In this document: piece by piece, positions 17,408 to 26,724 of the stretch
Numbering within the stretch: the stretch's first letter is position 1
Layout: every line of letters starts with the position of its first letter
Assembly: GCA_012964435.1 (NCBI GenBank)
Contig: DTTX01000020.1
Location: 1-54,846, forward strand
Source: Mesonia sp.
GTDB lineage: Bacteria > Bacteroidota > Bacteroidia > Flavobacteriales > Flavobacteriaceae
Reading direction: 5' to 3'
DNA length: 54,846 nucleotides
Program-made: the position numbers and the translations under genes
The notes under the pieces: generated by a model
Database searches by the model: none
What the model saw: the letters and a program-made list of their open reading frames with translations, nothing else
Told to the model about the DNA's origin: nothing

Positions 17408-17458
17408 CAGATGGATGGTACCCAAAATTGAAGCCATCCTTTTTCGGATGGTTTTTTT
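17368..17458 (+). terminator. Attenuator 1 with mutually exclusive hairpins
   Basis: Four segments are visible. Segment 1, ATCCATC (17368-17374, inside the leader codons), pairs with segment 2, GATGGAT (17410-17416). GGATGG within segment 2 (17413-17418) can instead pair with CCATCC (17434-17439, segment 3). Segment 3 also pairs with GGATGG (17446-17451, segment 4) to form the terminator, followed by seven T. Segments 2 and 4 contain the identical hexamer, which is the mark of a classical attenuator. Confidence 0.85.
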
Positions 17459-17468
17459 ATTTAACGAG

Positions 17469-17537
17469 ATGAAAACAAACAATAACATCGTGATTAGCAT
17501 TATTCTTTTAGTCATTATTATTCCGATAATGAGCTGA
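17469..17537 (+). CDS. ilv leader peptide 2 (attenuation peptide)
   Basis: A 22-codon frame starting 11 bases after terminator 1 and ending in TGA. From residue 7 it reads IVISIILLVIIIPIM, so 12 of 22 residues are Ile, Leu or Val. It is followed by its own terminator and antiterminator. The core resembles leader 1 (ISCLVISII against ISIILLVIII, with shared DNA around TTAGTCATT), so the two leaders may derive from a duplication. A hydrophobic mini-protein is an alternative, but position and codon content favour a second attenuation peptide. Confidence 0.85.
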   Translation: MKTNNNIVISIILLVIIIPIMS

Positions 17538-17600
17538 GAAGGTATTGCTATTATTGAAAGTATAAATAAAAGCTCTTCTCACACCGAGAAGAGCTTTTTT
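17535..17600 (+). terminator. Attenuator 2: strong terminator with overlapping antiterminator
   Basis: AGCTCTTCTC (17571-17580) pairs perfectly with GAGAAGAGCT (17586-17595) around ACACC, followed by T residues. The competing segment TGAGAAG (17535-17541), beginning in the stop codon of leader 2, can pair with CTTCTCA (17575-17581). A ribosome at the stop codon would cover that segment and favour termination; one held upstream in the Ile/Leu/Val codons would leave it free. The terminator ends about 17 bases before ilvD. Confidence 0.85.
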
Positions 17601-17616
17601 GTTAAAGAACAAAACC

Positions 17617-19308
17617 ATGAAACTCAACAAATTTAGTCAGCGCGTAACCCAAGATCCCTCCCAGCCTGCTTCACAAGCCATGCTGCACGCTTTAGGATTA
17701 ACCGATAAAGATTTAGAAAAACCCTTCATCGGCATTGGCAGTACAGGCTTTGAAGGCAACCCGTGCAATATGCACCTCAACGACCTCGCGCAACATGTAA
17801 AAACCGGGATCAACAGTAGTGATGGTGTGGGTCTCGTATTCAATACCATTGGCGTAAGTGACGGGATATCGATGGGAACTCCGGGAATGCGCTTTTCACT
17901 TCCTTCCCGCGATATTATCGCCGATTCGATGGAAACCGTGGTCCAAGGCATGAGTTACGATGCGCTCGTCACCGTAGTAGGTTGCGACAAGAATATGCCG
18001 GGTGCATTAATGGCGATGTTTCGGTTAGACAGACCTTCGGTGATGGTATACGGTGGTACGATTGCTTCCGGAAAATTAGGCGATAAAAAGCTAGACATTG
18101 TTTCTGCCTTTGAAGCATGGGGAGAAAAATCTGCCGGAAAAATGAAGGAGTGCGAATTTAAAAAAGTAATTCACCATGCTTGTCCCGGTCCTGGCGCTTG
18201 TGGCGGAATGTACACTGCCAACACCATGGCTTCTGCGATTGAAGCTTTAGGCTTTTCATTGCCCTACAACGCTTCTAATCCTGCGGTAGGAAATGCAAAA
18301 GTAGCCGAATGTACCCAAGCCGGAGAAGCCGTGATGGAGTTACTGAAAAAAGATTTGAAACCTTCCGATATCGTTTCAAAAAAATCATTTGAAAACGCGA
18401 TTACCGTAGTTATTGCCTTAGGCGGTTCGACCAATGCGGTGCTCCACTTTTTAGCGATCGCCGATGCCGCAGGCGTCGATTTTAAGATAGACGATTTTCA
18501 GCGCATTAGCGATCAAGTTCCCTATTTAGCCGATTTAAAACCGAGCGGTAAATACCTGATGGAAGACCTGCATCAAATTGGCGGAACACCCGCCGTGATG
18601 AAATATTTATTAGAAAAAGGCTATCTACATGGCGATTGCCTAACGGTCACCGGAAAAACAGTAGCCGAAAACTTAGCAGAGGTTCCTTCCCTTTCTTCAG
18701 AACAAGAGATTCTTCATTCCGTAGAACAGCCTTTAAAACCTACTGGTCATTTACGAATTCTAAAAGGAAACTTAGCTCCGGAAGGTGCCGTAGCAAAAAT
18801 CACCGGAAAAGAAGGTTTACTCTTTTCAGGAACCGCTAAAATCTATAATGGCGAATACGAAGCCAACGATGGGATTGCTAACGGAGAAGTAAAAGAAGGC
18901 GATGTGGTGGTGATCCGTTATGAAGGTCCTAAAGGCGGACCCGGAATGCCGGAAATGCTCAAACCTACTTCAGCCATTATGGGAAGAGGTTTAGGGAAGA
19001 AAGTGGCCTTAATTACCGATGGAAGATTTTCCGGAGGTACGCACGGTTTTGTGGTGGGGCACATTACTCCCGAAGCACAAGTTGGCGGCACAATTGGTTT
19101 GCTGAAAGATGGCGATCAAATTACCATCGATGCTGAAAAAAATACGATCGACGTTCACCTATCTGAAGAAGAATTACAAGAACGCCAACAAGAATGGAAA
19201 GCGCCGCCACTAAAAGTATCCCGTGGAGCGCTATTTAAATATGCACAATCTGTAACCTCTGCATCTTTAGGATGCGTAACCGATAAAGCTCATGGAAGTA
19301 CCAACTAA
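17617..19308 (+). CDS. ilvD: Dihydroxy-acid dehydratase
   Basis: A 563-aa enzyme that dehydrates 2,3-dihydroxy-isovalerate and 2,3-dihydroxy-3-methylvalerate to the 2-keto acids, the third shared step of Val/Ile synthesis. Family signatures are [11 protein letters not shown] (Cys123) and [18 protein letters not shown] (Cys189 and the next Cys), which bind an iron-sulfur cluster, and [19 protein letters not shown] near the C terminus. ATG 17617 is preferred over an in-frame TTG at 17599, which lies in the T tract of the attenuator. It is the first enzyme gene of the operon and overlaps ilvB by 17 bases. Confidence 0.97.
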   Translation: MKLNKFSQRVTQDPSQPASQAMLHALGLTDKDLEKPFIGIGSTGFEGNPCNMHLNDLAQHVKTGINSSDGVGLVFNTIGVSDGISMGTPGMRFSLPSRDIIADSMETVVQGMSYDALVTVVGCDKNMPGALMAMFRLDRPSVMVYGGTIASGKLGDKKLDIVSAFEAWGEKSAGKMKECEFKKVIHHACPGPGACGGMYTANTMASAIEALGFSLPYNASNPAVGNAKVAECTQAGEAVMELLKKDLKPSDIVSKKSFENAITVVIALGGSTNAVLHFLAIADAAGVDFKIDDFQRISDQVPYLADLKPSGKYLMEDLHQIGGTPAVMKYLLEKGYLHGDCLTVTGKTVAENLAEVPSLSSEQEILHSVEQPLKPTGHLRILKGNLAPEGAVAKITGKEGLLFSGTAKIYNGEYEANDGIANGEVKEGDVVVIRYEGPKGGPGMPEMLKPTSAIMGRGLGKKVALITDGRFSGGTHGFVVGHITPEAQVGGTIGLLKDGDQITIDAEKNTIDVHLSEEELQERQQEWKAPPLKVSRGALFKYAQSVTSASLGCVTDKAHGSTN

Positions 19309-21001
19309 AACAAAAGTCATCACAGGAGCAGAAGCCGTGGTTAAATGTCTTTTGCTAGAAGAAACGGAATATTTGTTCGGCTATCCTGGCGGAGCCATTA
19401 TGCCGGTGTACGATGCAATGTACGATTATCGCGATCGCTTAGCACATATTTTAACGCGACACGAACAAGGTGCTATTCACGCCGCACAAGGTTACGCACG
19501 CGTCTCGGGTAAGGTTGGTGTTTGCATCGCCACATCGGGCCCGGGAGCCACCAATCTGATTACCGGTTTGGCCGATGCGCAGATCGATTCAACGCCCTTA
19601 GTTTGCATTACCGGGCAAGTAGGCAGCAATCTTTTAGGCACCGATGCTTTTCAGGAAACCGATGTGGTCGGCATTTCGACGCCGGTCACCAAATGGAACA
19701 TCCAAGTGACCCAAGCGAAAGATATTCCGCAGGCCTTAGCCAAAGCTTTTTATGTAGCCAAAACCGGAAGACCCGGTCCGGTATTGATCGATATTACCAA
19801 AGATGCACAGTTTGAAAGTTTTGAATTTGAATATGAACCTTGCCAAAGTGTTCGCAGCTATGTTCCCGATAATCCTGTTGAGGAAGCACAAATCAAAAAA
19901 GCGGCCGCCTTAATCAATCAAGCGAAGAAACCTTATGTGCTTTTTGGCCAAGGAGTGGTGTTGGCAGAAGCGCAGGAAGAATTTAGAAAATTTATTGAAA
20001 AAGGAGACCTTCCTTCGGCGTGGACCATTTTAGGAATTTCTGCACTTTCTTCACATCATCCACTCAATATGGGCATGTTAGGGATGCACGGAAATTACGG
20101 CCCTAATTTACTCACAAACGAATGTGATGTGTTAATTGCCGTCGGCATGCGTTTTGACGATCGGGTGACCGGAGATTTAAGTCGCTATGCCAAACAAGCC
20201 AAAGTGATTCATCTCGAAATTGATCCGGCAGAAATCAATAAAAACGTATATGCCGAGGTGCCGGTTCTTGGCAATTGTAAACATTCGCTGCAAATGCTTA
20301 CCGAGCTTTTAGAAGAAAAAAAGCACGACGATTGGAAGCAAGAATTCTACAACTGCAAGCAAAAAGAGTTTTTAGAAGTCGTTGAAGAAGAACTTTCTCC
20401 TTCGTTAGAAAAAGAAATGACGATGGGTGAAGTAATCAAAAAAATCTCAGATAAAACCCTAGGCAAAGCGGTGATCGTAACCGATGTGGGGCAGCATCAA
20501 ATGGCAGCACAACGGTACTACGAGCACGACCAATGGCGAAGTCATGTGACTTCCGGTGGTTTAGGCACGATGGGCTTTGGCCTTCCGGCAGCGATCGGTG
20601 CCAAATTAGGAGCTCCCGATCGTGAAGTGATTTGTGTAGTGGGCGACGGTGGGTTTCAAATGACGATCCAAGAGTTAGGCACCATTTTTCAATCGCAGAT
20701 CGATGTGAAAATTTTGGTATTGAATAATGAATTTCTAGGCATGGTTCGCCAATGGCAAGAATTGTTTTTTGAGCGTCGCTATTCGTTTACCGAAATGGTG
20801 AACCCCGATTTTCAAACCATCGCCAAAGGTTATCATATCGAAACCGAACGTGTAGAACAACGAGAGCACTTAGAAGAAGCGCTCAACCGATTTTTAAATC
20901 ACAAAGGCAGTTATTTATTAGAAGTGATGGTAGGGAAAGAAAACAATGTATTCCCCATGATTCCTACCGGATGCTGTGTTTCTGAAGTGCGATTAAAATA
21001 A
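19292..21001 (+). CDS. ilvB: Acetolactate synthase, large (catalytic) subunit
   Basis: A 569-aa thiamine diphosphate enzyme that condenses pyruvate with pyruvate or 2-ketobutyrate. The N-terminal domain carries the catalytic glutamate in [17 protein letters not shown] and [15 protein letters not shown]. The central FAD-type domain follows. The C-terminal domain has the ThDP motif GDGGFQMT, ending in [12 protein letters not shown]. Length and layout are those of the biosynthetic AHAS large subunit. Overlap with ilvD and the ilvN start 7 bases later show one operon. Confidence 0.97.
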   Translation: MEVPTKTKVITGAEAVVKCLLLEETEYLFGYPGGAIMPVYDAMYDYRDRLAHILTRHEQGAIHAAQGYARVSGKVGVCIATSGPGATNLITGLADAQIDSTPLVCITGQVGSNLLGTDAFQETDVVGISTPVTKWNIQVTQAKDIPQALAKAFYVAKTGRPGPVLIDITKDAQFESFEFEYEPCQSVRSYVPDNPVEEAQIKKAAALINQAKKPYVLFGQGVVLAEAQEEFRKFIEKGDLPSAWTILGISALSSHHPLNMGMLGMHGNYGPNLLTNECDVLIAVGMRFDDRVTGDLSRYAKQAKVIHLEIDPAEINKNVYAEVPVLGNCKHSLQMLTELLEEKKHDDWKQEFYNCKQKEFLEVVEEELSPSLEKEMTMGEVIKKISDKTLGKAVIVTDVGQHQMAAQRYYEHDQWRSHVTSGGLGTMGFGLPAAIGAKLGAPDREVICVVGDGGFQMTIQELGTIFQSQIDVKILVLNNEFLGMVRQWQELFFERRYSFTEMVNPDFQTIAKGYHIETERVEQREHLEEALNRFLNHKGSYLLEVMVGKENNVFPMIPTGCCVSEVRLK

Positions 21002-21008
21002 AAAAAAG

Positions 21009-21548
21009 ATGAAAGAAGAATTCACCATATCGGTATTTACCGAAGATAAAATTGGCTTACTAAATCGGGTAAGCATCATCTTCACCCGAAGACATATTAA
21101 TATTGAAAGCATCACCGCTTCAGCTAGTGAAGTCGAAGGCGTTCACCGCTACATCATTGTAGTGGAAGAAGAAGAAAGCTTGGTCGTTAAAGTAATTCAG
21201 CAAATCGAAAAGCAGGTCGATGTGGTGAAAGCTTTTTACCACCGTAACGACGAGATGGTACATCAAGAAATCGCACTTTATAAAGTACCTACTTCAGCTT
21301 TGGCTTCCGGAGAAGATGTAGAAGAGATCATTAGAAGTAGCAATGCTCGCATTCTCACGGTCGAAGCTGAATTTACGATCATCGAAAAGACAGGTCATAA
21401 AACCGATACGCAAGCACTTTACAACAAGTTAGAACCCTACGGCTTGTTAGGTTTTGTACGTTCAGGCCGTGTGGCCATTCCCAAACAGATGAAAGAATTT
21501 AAAGAATACATGGCAGAAGTTGAAAAAGCTTCCACCTTTAAATACTAA
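21009..21548 (+). CDS. ilvN: Acetolactate synthase, small (regulatory) subunit
   Basis: A 179-aa protein with an N-terminal ACT domain (FTISVFTEDKIGLLNRVSIIF, then INIESITASASE), followed by the C-terminal AHAS small-subunit domain ending in GFVRSGRVAI. The subunit activates IlvB and gives feedback inhibition by branched-chain amino acids, most often valine. Length is usual for the family (about 160-180 aa). It follows ilvB by 7 bases, so co-expression in the same ratio is expected. Confidence 0.95.
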   Translation: MKEEFTISVFTEDKIGLLNRVSIIFTRRHINIESITASASEVEGVHRYIIVVEEEESLVVKVIQQIEKQVDVVKAFYHRNDEMVHQEIALYKVPTSALASGEDVEEIIRSSNARILTVEAEFTIIEKTGHKTDTQALYNKLEPYGLLGFVRSGRVAIPKQMKEFKEYMAEVEKASTFKY

Positions 21549-21561
21549 AGTTCGTATTAAC

Positions 21562-21657
21562 GTCACCCTGCTTGTCACATAGAGCGGAGTCGAAATGTTG
21601 ACTTTAGAAATATAACGAGATTCCCTATCAAGTCTGGAATGACGCACGGAGCTTGCC
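21562..21657. repeat. Composite intergenic repeat between ilvN and ilvC
   Basis: This segment holds AGAGCGGAGTCGAAATG, a variant of the GTCATTTCGAGCGGAGTCGAGAA unit found elsewhere in the window (near 23187, 34020 and, reversed, 46887), and a second piece, GATTCCCTATCAAGTCTGGAATGACG, related to the sequence near 46815. The operon seems to read through it. Confidence 0.6.
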
Positions 21658-21718
21658 AAAGTGTGATATCAGAAAAAATTAACCTTAATACAATTCATAA
21701 AACTTAAATACAAAAATC

Positions 21719-22765
21719 ATGGCAAAATTAAATTTTGGCGGCGTAGAAGAAAATGTAGTCACTCGTGAGGAGTTTCCTTTAGCTAAAGCAGTAGAAACTT
21801 TAAAAGAAGAAACCATTGCGGTTCTCGGGTACGGAGTTCAAGGTCCGGGGCAAGCGCTCAACTTAAAAGACAACGGCTTTAACGTCATTGTAGGCCAACG
21901 TAAAAACTCTAAAACCTGGGATAAAGCAGTGGCCGATGGCTGGGTTCCCGGTGAAACGCTTTTTGAAGTAGAAGAAGCTGCCAAACGCGGAACGATTGTT
22001 CAATACTTACTTTCTGATGCCGGACAAATCGCTCAGTGGGAAATCGTAAAAAATCAATTAAATCCCGGCGATGCGCTTTACTTTTCGCACGGCTTCGGAA
22101 TTACCTATAAAGACCAAACCGGCATTGTGCCGCCCAAAGATGTCGATGTGATTTTAGTCGCCCCTAAAGGTTCAGGAACGTCTTTACGCCGACTTTTTGT
22201 AGAAGGAAAAGGATTAAATTCTAGTTATGCTATTTTTCAAGATGCCACGGGTAAAGCCTATGACCGTGTCGTTGCCTTAGGTATTGGCGTAGGTTCGGGA
22301 TATTTATTTGAAACCGATTTTCAGAAAGAAGTGTATTCAGATTTAACCGGAGAACGCGGAATCTTAATGGGGGCTTTGGCCGGCGTTTTTGAAGCCCAAT
22401 ATGAAGTCTTACGCAAAAATGGACATTCGCCTTCGGAAGCATTTAATGAAACCGTGGAAGAACTTACGCAAAGTTTAATGCCTTTAGTCGCTGAAAACGG
22501 AATGGATTGGATGTATGCCAATTGCTCGACCACCGCGCAACGTGGAGCTTTAGACTGGCGCCATAAATTTAGAGAAGCGACCCTCCCGGTGTTTGACGAT
22601 CTTTACGATAGTGTAAAAACCGGAGAAGAGGCTCGCGTGACGATTAAAGCCAATGAAAAAGAAGATTACCGTGTAAAACTAGAAGAAGAATTAAAAGAGT
22701 TACGCGAATCTGAATTATGGCAAACCGGCGCGCAAGTAAGAAAATTAAGACCGGAAAACAACTAA
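21719..22765 (+). CDS. ilvC: Ketol-acid reductoisomerase (NADP-type, class I)
   Basis: A 348-aa enzyme converting acetolactate and acetohydroxybutyrate to dihydroxy acids. The Rossmann motif reads AVLGYGVQGPGQALNLKDNG, followed by the cofactor loop VGQRKNSKTW with basic residues that suit NADPH. The knotted C-terminal domain has the metal-binding acids in SDLTGERGILMGALAGVFEAQYEVL and the STTAQRGALDW segment. The single C-terminal domain makes it the short class I type. Wording such as VAPKGSGTSLRRLF differs from the proteobacterial VAPK-x-PG pattern. ilvN and ilvC are separated by a 170-base spacer carrying a repeat. Confidence 0.96.
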   Translation: MAKLNFGGVEENVVTREEFPLAKAVETLKEETIAVLGYGVQGPGQALNLKDNGFNVIVGQRKNSKTWDKAVADGWVPGETLFEVEEAAKRGTIVQYLLSDAGQIAQWEIVKNQLNPGDALYFSHGFGITYKDQTGIVPPKDVDVILVAPKGSGTSLRRLFVEGKGLNSSYAIFQDATGKAYDRVVALGIGVGSGYLFETDFQKEVYSDLTGERGILMGALAGVFEAQYEVLRKNGHSPSEAFNETVEELTQSLMPLVAENGMDWMYANCSTTAQRGALDWRHKFREATLPVFDDLYDSVKTGEEARVTIKANEKEDYRVKLEEELKELRESELWQTGAQVRKLRPENN

Positions 22766-22822
22766 AAAAAGGTTGATAGGTGTTAGGAAATAGGGATGAG
22801 GTGTTAGGTTCTAGGTATTAGA

Positions 22823-22869
22823 AAAAGTTCCCCTCCTTATAAACGAGGGGCTCCAACGGGCAGAGTGGT
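22823..22869. repeat. Small repeat copy 1 (CCTCC...CAACGGGCRGAGTGGT type)
   Basis: AAAAGTTCCCCTCC, an AT spacer, GAGGGG and CAACGGGCAGAGTGGT. A sister copy lies at 23090-23137. CCCCTC and GAGGGG can form a hairpin. It is the first repeat in the 531-base gene-free stretch between ilvC and ilvA, which otherwise holds only repeats. Confidence 0.7.
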
Positions 22870-23028
22870 AATTTCTTATTGTGTTTTAAGTTGAACTGCT
22901 TCCACAAAAATGCAAGAAATAACAACCCGTCAGGTCGAGTGATGTTGCGAAATGAAATGAAGCAGCATAGTATCGAGACCCAAAGATTAACTTTAAAACC
23001 GTGTTAGACCAAAAATAAAACTCAACAC

Positions 23029-23063
23029 TAGGATGAGATGCTGAATCAAGTTCAACATGACGC
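23029..23063. repeat. Palindromic repeat AGGATGAGATGCTGAA...TTCAACATGACG, copy 1
   Basis: The unit reads TAGGATGAGATGCTGAATC then AAGTTCAACATGACGC, an imperfect palindrome around GATGCTGAA/TTCAACATG. A second copy with a better palindrome lies at 40351-40385. Confidence 0.7.
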
Positions 23064-23089
23064 TTATATTTTTTATCTAGGAAATATAA

Positions 23090-23137
23090 AAAAGTTCCCT
23101 TCCTTTTAAAGGAGGGGTGCCCAACGGGCGGAGTGGT
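23090..23137. repeat. Small repeat copy 2 (CCTCC...CAACGGGCRGAGTGGT type)
   Basis: AAAAGTTCCCTTCC, a TTTTAAA spacer, GGAGGGGTGCC and CAACGGGCGGAGTGGT. It matches the copy at 22823-22869 at most positions, including both hairpin arms. Confidence 0.7.
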
Positions 23138-23144
23138 TTTGATC

Positions 23145-23256
23145 GCGTTAGGGATTGAGGCTTTGTTGAAGCTCTTTTTGTTTTGTCATTTCGAGCGGAG
23201 TCGAGAAACAAAACAAAAAAGCGACTGCCGAAAGCCCGACCCGCAGGGGAACGCCC
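23145..23256 (+). repeat. Framed repeat, diverged copy D
   Basis: The left end GCGTTAGGGATTGAGG and right end AAGCCCGACCCGCAGGGG plus AACGCCC match the frame of the copies at 31877, 33973 and 43537 in a diverged form. Its centre is a different unit, TGTCATTTCGAGCGGAGTCG, flanked by GTTTTG/CAAAAC arms. It ends 40 bases before ilvA. Confidence 0.65.
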
Positions 23257-23296
23257 AAACAAACCTAATCTGTCGCTGTACTAATTTAAAATCATC

Positions 23297-24559
23297 ATGA
23301 AAACGCAAACTTTACCGCAACTTTCTTTAGCAGAAATCAAGAAAGCGCAAAAGAATTTAGAAGGCATCGCTAAAAACACACCGCTAGAGAAGAACCGAAG
23401 TTATTCTAAAGATTTCGAGGCGCAAATCTTTTTAAAAAGAGAAGACCAGCAACGGGTGCGCTCGTATAAAATTAGAGGCGCATATCATAAAATTGTTTCG
23501 TTAACGGAAGAAGAAAGAGCAAAAGGCGTGGTTTGTGCCAGCGCGGGCAATCACGCGCAAGGCGTGGCGTATTCTTGTAAAAAGTTAAATATCGATGCTA
23601 AAATTTTTATGCCTACGCCTACACCACTTCAAAAAGTACAGCAGGTTCGCATGTTTGGGGAAGATCGCGTGGAAGTGATTTTAGTAGGTGATACCTTTGA
23701 TGATGCCAAGGTAGAAGCCATGCGGTATAGCGAGCTACACCAAAGTACGGTGATCCATCCGTTTGATGATCCTAAAATTATGGAAGGGCAAGGCACAATT
23801 GCCTTAGAGATTTTAGCGGCTGCTGAAGCTCCGATCGATTATGTTTTTGTACCCATTGGCGGCGGCGGCGTGGCTTCGGGCGTAAGCAGTGTATTTAAAG
23901 CACTTTCACCACATACCAAAATTATTGGGGTAGAACCGAAAGGTGCTGCTTCGATGTCGACCTCGATCGATAAGGATGAAAATACAGAGCTACACCTCAT
24001 CGATAAATTTGTAGATGGTGCGGCCGTAAAAAAAGTAGGCGACCTTACTTTTCAAATCTGTAAGCAAAATTTAGAAAAAGTGCTTACCGTAGACGAAGGT
24101 AAAATTTGTGAAACCATCCTGAACCTCTACAACAAAGATGCGATCGTAGTAGAACCTGCCGGAGCCTTAACTTTAGCTGCACTCGAACAATTTTCTGAAG
24201 AAATAAAAGGGAAACATGTCGTTTGTGTGGTTAGCGGCGGCAACAACGATATTACCCGCATGGAAGAAATTAAAGAACGAGCTTTATTATATAACGGACT
24301 CAAACATTACTTTTTGGTTCGGTTTCCGCAACGTGCCGGGGCTTTAAAACAATTTGTGGTAGAAGTGTTAGGCGCAACGGATGATATCACCCATTTTGAA
24401 TACATCAAAAAAAATTCTCGCGAAAAAGGCTATGCGGTCGTGGGCATCGAATTAAAAGCTAAAGAAGATTTTGAACCGCTATTAAGCCGAATGAAAGATT
24501 TACAATTCTTTGGGGATTACATTAATCCTAAGGAAAGTTTGATGAATATTTTGGTCTAA
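23297..24559 (+). CDS. ilvA: Threonine deaminase (biosynthetic, with ACT-like domain)
   Basis: A 420-aa PLP enzyme that turns threonine into 2-ketobutyrate, the entry to isoleucine. The PLP lysine is K58 in RVRSYKIRGAYHKI. The phosphate-binding loop is IGGGGVASG, and CASAGNHAQGVAYSC is the family substrate loop. Residues about 330-420 form one ACT-like regulatory domain (KHYFLVRFPQRAGALKQF). E. coli IlvA has two such units in 514 aa; this single-unit length is common in other phyla. A 531-base repeat-filled gap separates it from ilvC, so it may have its own promoter. Confidence 0.94.
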   Translation: MKTQTLPQLSLAEIKKAQKNLEGIAKNTPLEKNRSYSKDFEAQIFLKREDQQRVRSYKIRGAYHKIVSLTEEERAKGVVCASAGNHAQGVAYSCKKLNIDAKIFMPTPTPLQKVQQVRMFGEDRVEVILVGDTFDDAKVEAMRYSELHQSTVIHPFDDPKIMEGQGTIALEILAAAEAPIDYVFVPIGGGGVASGVSSVFKALSPHTKIIGVEPKGAASMSTSIDKDENTELHLIDKFVDGAAVKKVGDLTFQICKQNLEKVLTVDEGKICETILNLYNKDAIVVEPAGALTLAALEQFSEEIKGKHVVCVVSGGNNDITRMEEIKERALLYNGLKHYFLVRFPQRAGALKQFVVEVLGATDDITHFEYIKKNSREKGYAVVGIELKAKEDFEPLLSRMKDLQFFGDYINPKESLMNILV

Positions 24560-24720
24560 ATGAACTATTCTATCAATACCTAATGAATATGACAGAATAA
24601 TTCATTAAAATTTAGCTGATTTATTATATTATTACTTTATTTTTAAGGAATAATAATTTATTATCTGAATTCTTCATCATTTTCTAGAGTTCGATAAGTA
24701 AAATTAACCACATATTATTT

Positions 24721-26634
24721 ATGAGTAATTATCACATTAAACATTTAGAAGAATATTTTCAAGTCTATAGAAAATCGGTTCGCTATCCTGAAAAGTTTTG
24801 GGAAGAAATCGCTGAAGAGCATTTTCTCTGGCGAAAACGTTGGAATAAAGTGCTGGAGTGGGATTTTTCTAAACCTGAAGTAAAATGGTTTGAAGGCGCC
24901 AAATTAAACATTACCGAAAACTGTATCGATAAACATCTATTTTCTCACGGAGACGATACGGCGATTATTTTTGAACCTAATGATCCCGATGAAGAAGCGC
25001 AACACATCTCGTATAACGAATTGCATCGACGCGTGTGTAAATTTGCCAATGTACTTAAAAGTAAAGGCATTAAAAAAGGAGATCGAGTCTGTATTTACTT
25101 ACCGATGATTCCTGAACTCTCGGTGGCTATGCTCGCTTGTGCTAGAATTGGTGCTATACACTCGATCGTATTTGCAGGGTTTTCTTCATCAGCCTTAGCT
25201 ACTAGAATTTTAGATAGCGATTGTAAAATGGTGATTACTTCCGATGGTTCTTTCAGAGGAGCTAAAACGATTAATCTAAAAGAGATCGTAGATGCTGCAT
25301 TAGATAAATGTCCTAATGTAGAAAATGTATTAGTGGTCAAACGCATCAATTCTGAAATTAGTATGAAAGACTGTCGCGACGAATGGTTACAACCTTTATT
25401 AGATGAAGCAGAAGAAGATTGCAAACCCGAAATGATGGATGCGGAAGATCCGTTGTTTATTCTATACACTTCCGGCTCAACCGGAAAACCAAAAGGAATG
25501 ATGCACACCTGCGGTGGTTATATGGTATATACCGCATACACATTTAAAAACGTATTTAATTATAGAACCGGCGATGTGTATTGGTGTACTGCCGATATTG
25601 GTTGGATCACTGGTCACAGTTACATTATTTACGGTCCTTTAGCTAATTGTGCAACAACGGTAATGTTTGAAGGTGTACCAAGTTATCCTGATTTTGGACG
25701 TTTTTGGGATATTGTTGAAAAGCATAAAGTGAATCAATTTTACACCGCGCCTACTGCTATTCGTGCGTTAGCCAAAGAAAATATTGAGTATATTGAGTCT
25801 CACGATCTTTCTTCTTTAAAAGTGCTTGGTACCGTAGGTGAACCTATAAACGAAGAAGCTTGGCACTGGTATAACGATAATGTCGGTAAGAAAAACTGCC
25901 CAATCGTTGATACTTGGTGGCAAACCGAAACCGGCGGAATTATGATTTCACCACTTCCCCACTCTACGCCTACCATTCCTACCTACGCAACTTTACCACT
26001 GCCGGGAATTCAACCTGCGTTGATGGACGAAGAAGGGAATGAAATGAAAGGCTATCAAGTACAAGGAAAGTTATGTATTAAATTCCCTTGGCCGGGAATG
26101 GCAAGAACCGTTTGGGGCGATCATCAGCGTTATAAAGACACCTATTTTTCTGCTTATAAAAATAAGTATTTTTCAGGAGATGGTGCTTTACGAGATAATG
26201 TGGGCTATTACCGTATTACCGGGCGTGCCGATGATGTCGTGATCGTTTCTGGTCATAATCTTGGAACTGCACCTATCGAAGATTCAATTAACGAACATCA
26301 AGCGGTAGCAGAGTCTGCAATCGTAGGTTTCCCTCACGATATTAAAGGTAATGCATTATATGGTTTTGTAATTTTAAAAGAAGTAGGTGAATCTCGTAAA
26401 CACGAAAATGTTCGAAAAGAAATAAACCAACTAATTACTGAGCATATTGGGCCTATTGCGAAACTTGATAAAATTCAGTTTGTATCTGGTTTACCAAAAA
26501 CACGTTCCGGTAAAATTATGCGTCGAATATTACGTAAAATTGCCAGTAACGACACCAGTAATTTAGGAGATACTAGTACTTTACTTAACCCGGAAGTGGT
26601 TCAAGAAATTATAGATAATTCTCTCAACAAATAA
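24721..26634 (+). CDS. acs: Acetyl-CoA synthetase (acetate-CoA ligase)
   Basis: A 637-aa AMP-forming ligase that activates acetate to acetyl-CoA through acetyl-AMP. Motifs: LYTSGSTGKPKGMMHTCGGY (P-loop), DVYWCTADIGWITGHSY (family-specific, with the tryptophan that limits the acyl pocket), TWWQTETGG, and the C-terminal swinging lysine K598 in TRSGKIMRR. Size is typical of Acs. It stands alone between ilvA and an MFS gene, with a terminator behind it. The 161 bases before it are AT-rich; I see no clear regulator site there. Confidence 0.95.
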   Translation: MSNYHIKHLEEYFQVYRKSVRYPEKFWEEIAEEHFLWRKRWNKVLEWDFSKPEVKWFEGAKLNITENCIDKHLFSHGDDTAIIFEPNDPDEEAQHISYNELHRRVCKFANVLKSKGIKKGDRVCIYLPMIPELSVAMLACARIGAIHSIVFAGFSSSALATRILDSDCKMVITSDGSFRGAKTINLKEIVDAALDKCPNVENVLVVKRINSEISMKDCRDEWLQPLLDEAEEDCKPEMMDAEDPLFILYTSGSTGKPKGMMHTCGGYMVYTAYTFKNVFNYRTGDVYWCTADIGWITGHSYIIYGPLANCATTVMFEGVPSYPDFGRFWDIVEKHKVNQFYTAPTAIRALAKENIEYIESHDLSSLKVLGTVGEPINEEAWHWYNDNVGKKNCPIVDTWWQTETGGIMISPLPHSTPTIPTYATLPLPGIQPALMDEEGNEMKGYQVQGKLCIKFPWPGMARTVWGDHQRYKDTYFSAYKNKYFSGDGALRDNVGYYRITGRADDVVIVSGHNLGTAPIEDSINEHQAVAESAIVGFPHDIKGNALYGFVILKEVGESRKHENVRKEINQLITEHIGPIAKLDKIQFVSGLPKTRSGKIMRRILRKIASNDTSNLGDTSTLLNPEVVQEIIDNSLNK

Positions 26635-26651
26635 AAATTCTTTATAAATTG

Positions 26652-26686
26652 AAAAAGCCACTCATAGCAATATTAGTGGCTTTTTT
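26652..26686 (+). terminator. Terminator after acs
   Basis: AAAAAGCCACT (26652-26662) pairs with AGTGGCTTTTT (26675-26685) around a 12-base loop, with a T run. It separates acs from the MFS gene. Confidence 0.85.
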
Positions 26687-26724
26687 ATTACAAAAAACTA
26701 AAAAGACTTTCCTATTCTCTCAAA

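Noticed and set aside
23077-23262. Minus-strand open frame in the ilvC-ilvA gap
   Set aside because: It is composed of two intergenic repeat units and has no protein-like composition.
22766-23296. CRISPR array in the repeat-rich ilvC-ilvA spacer
   Set aside because: The repeats are of different types, irregularly spaced and few. No uniform repeat-spacer pattern and no cas gene.
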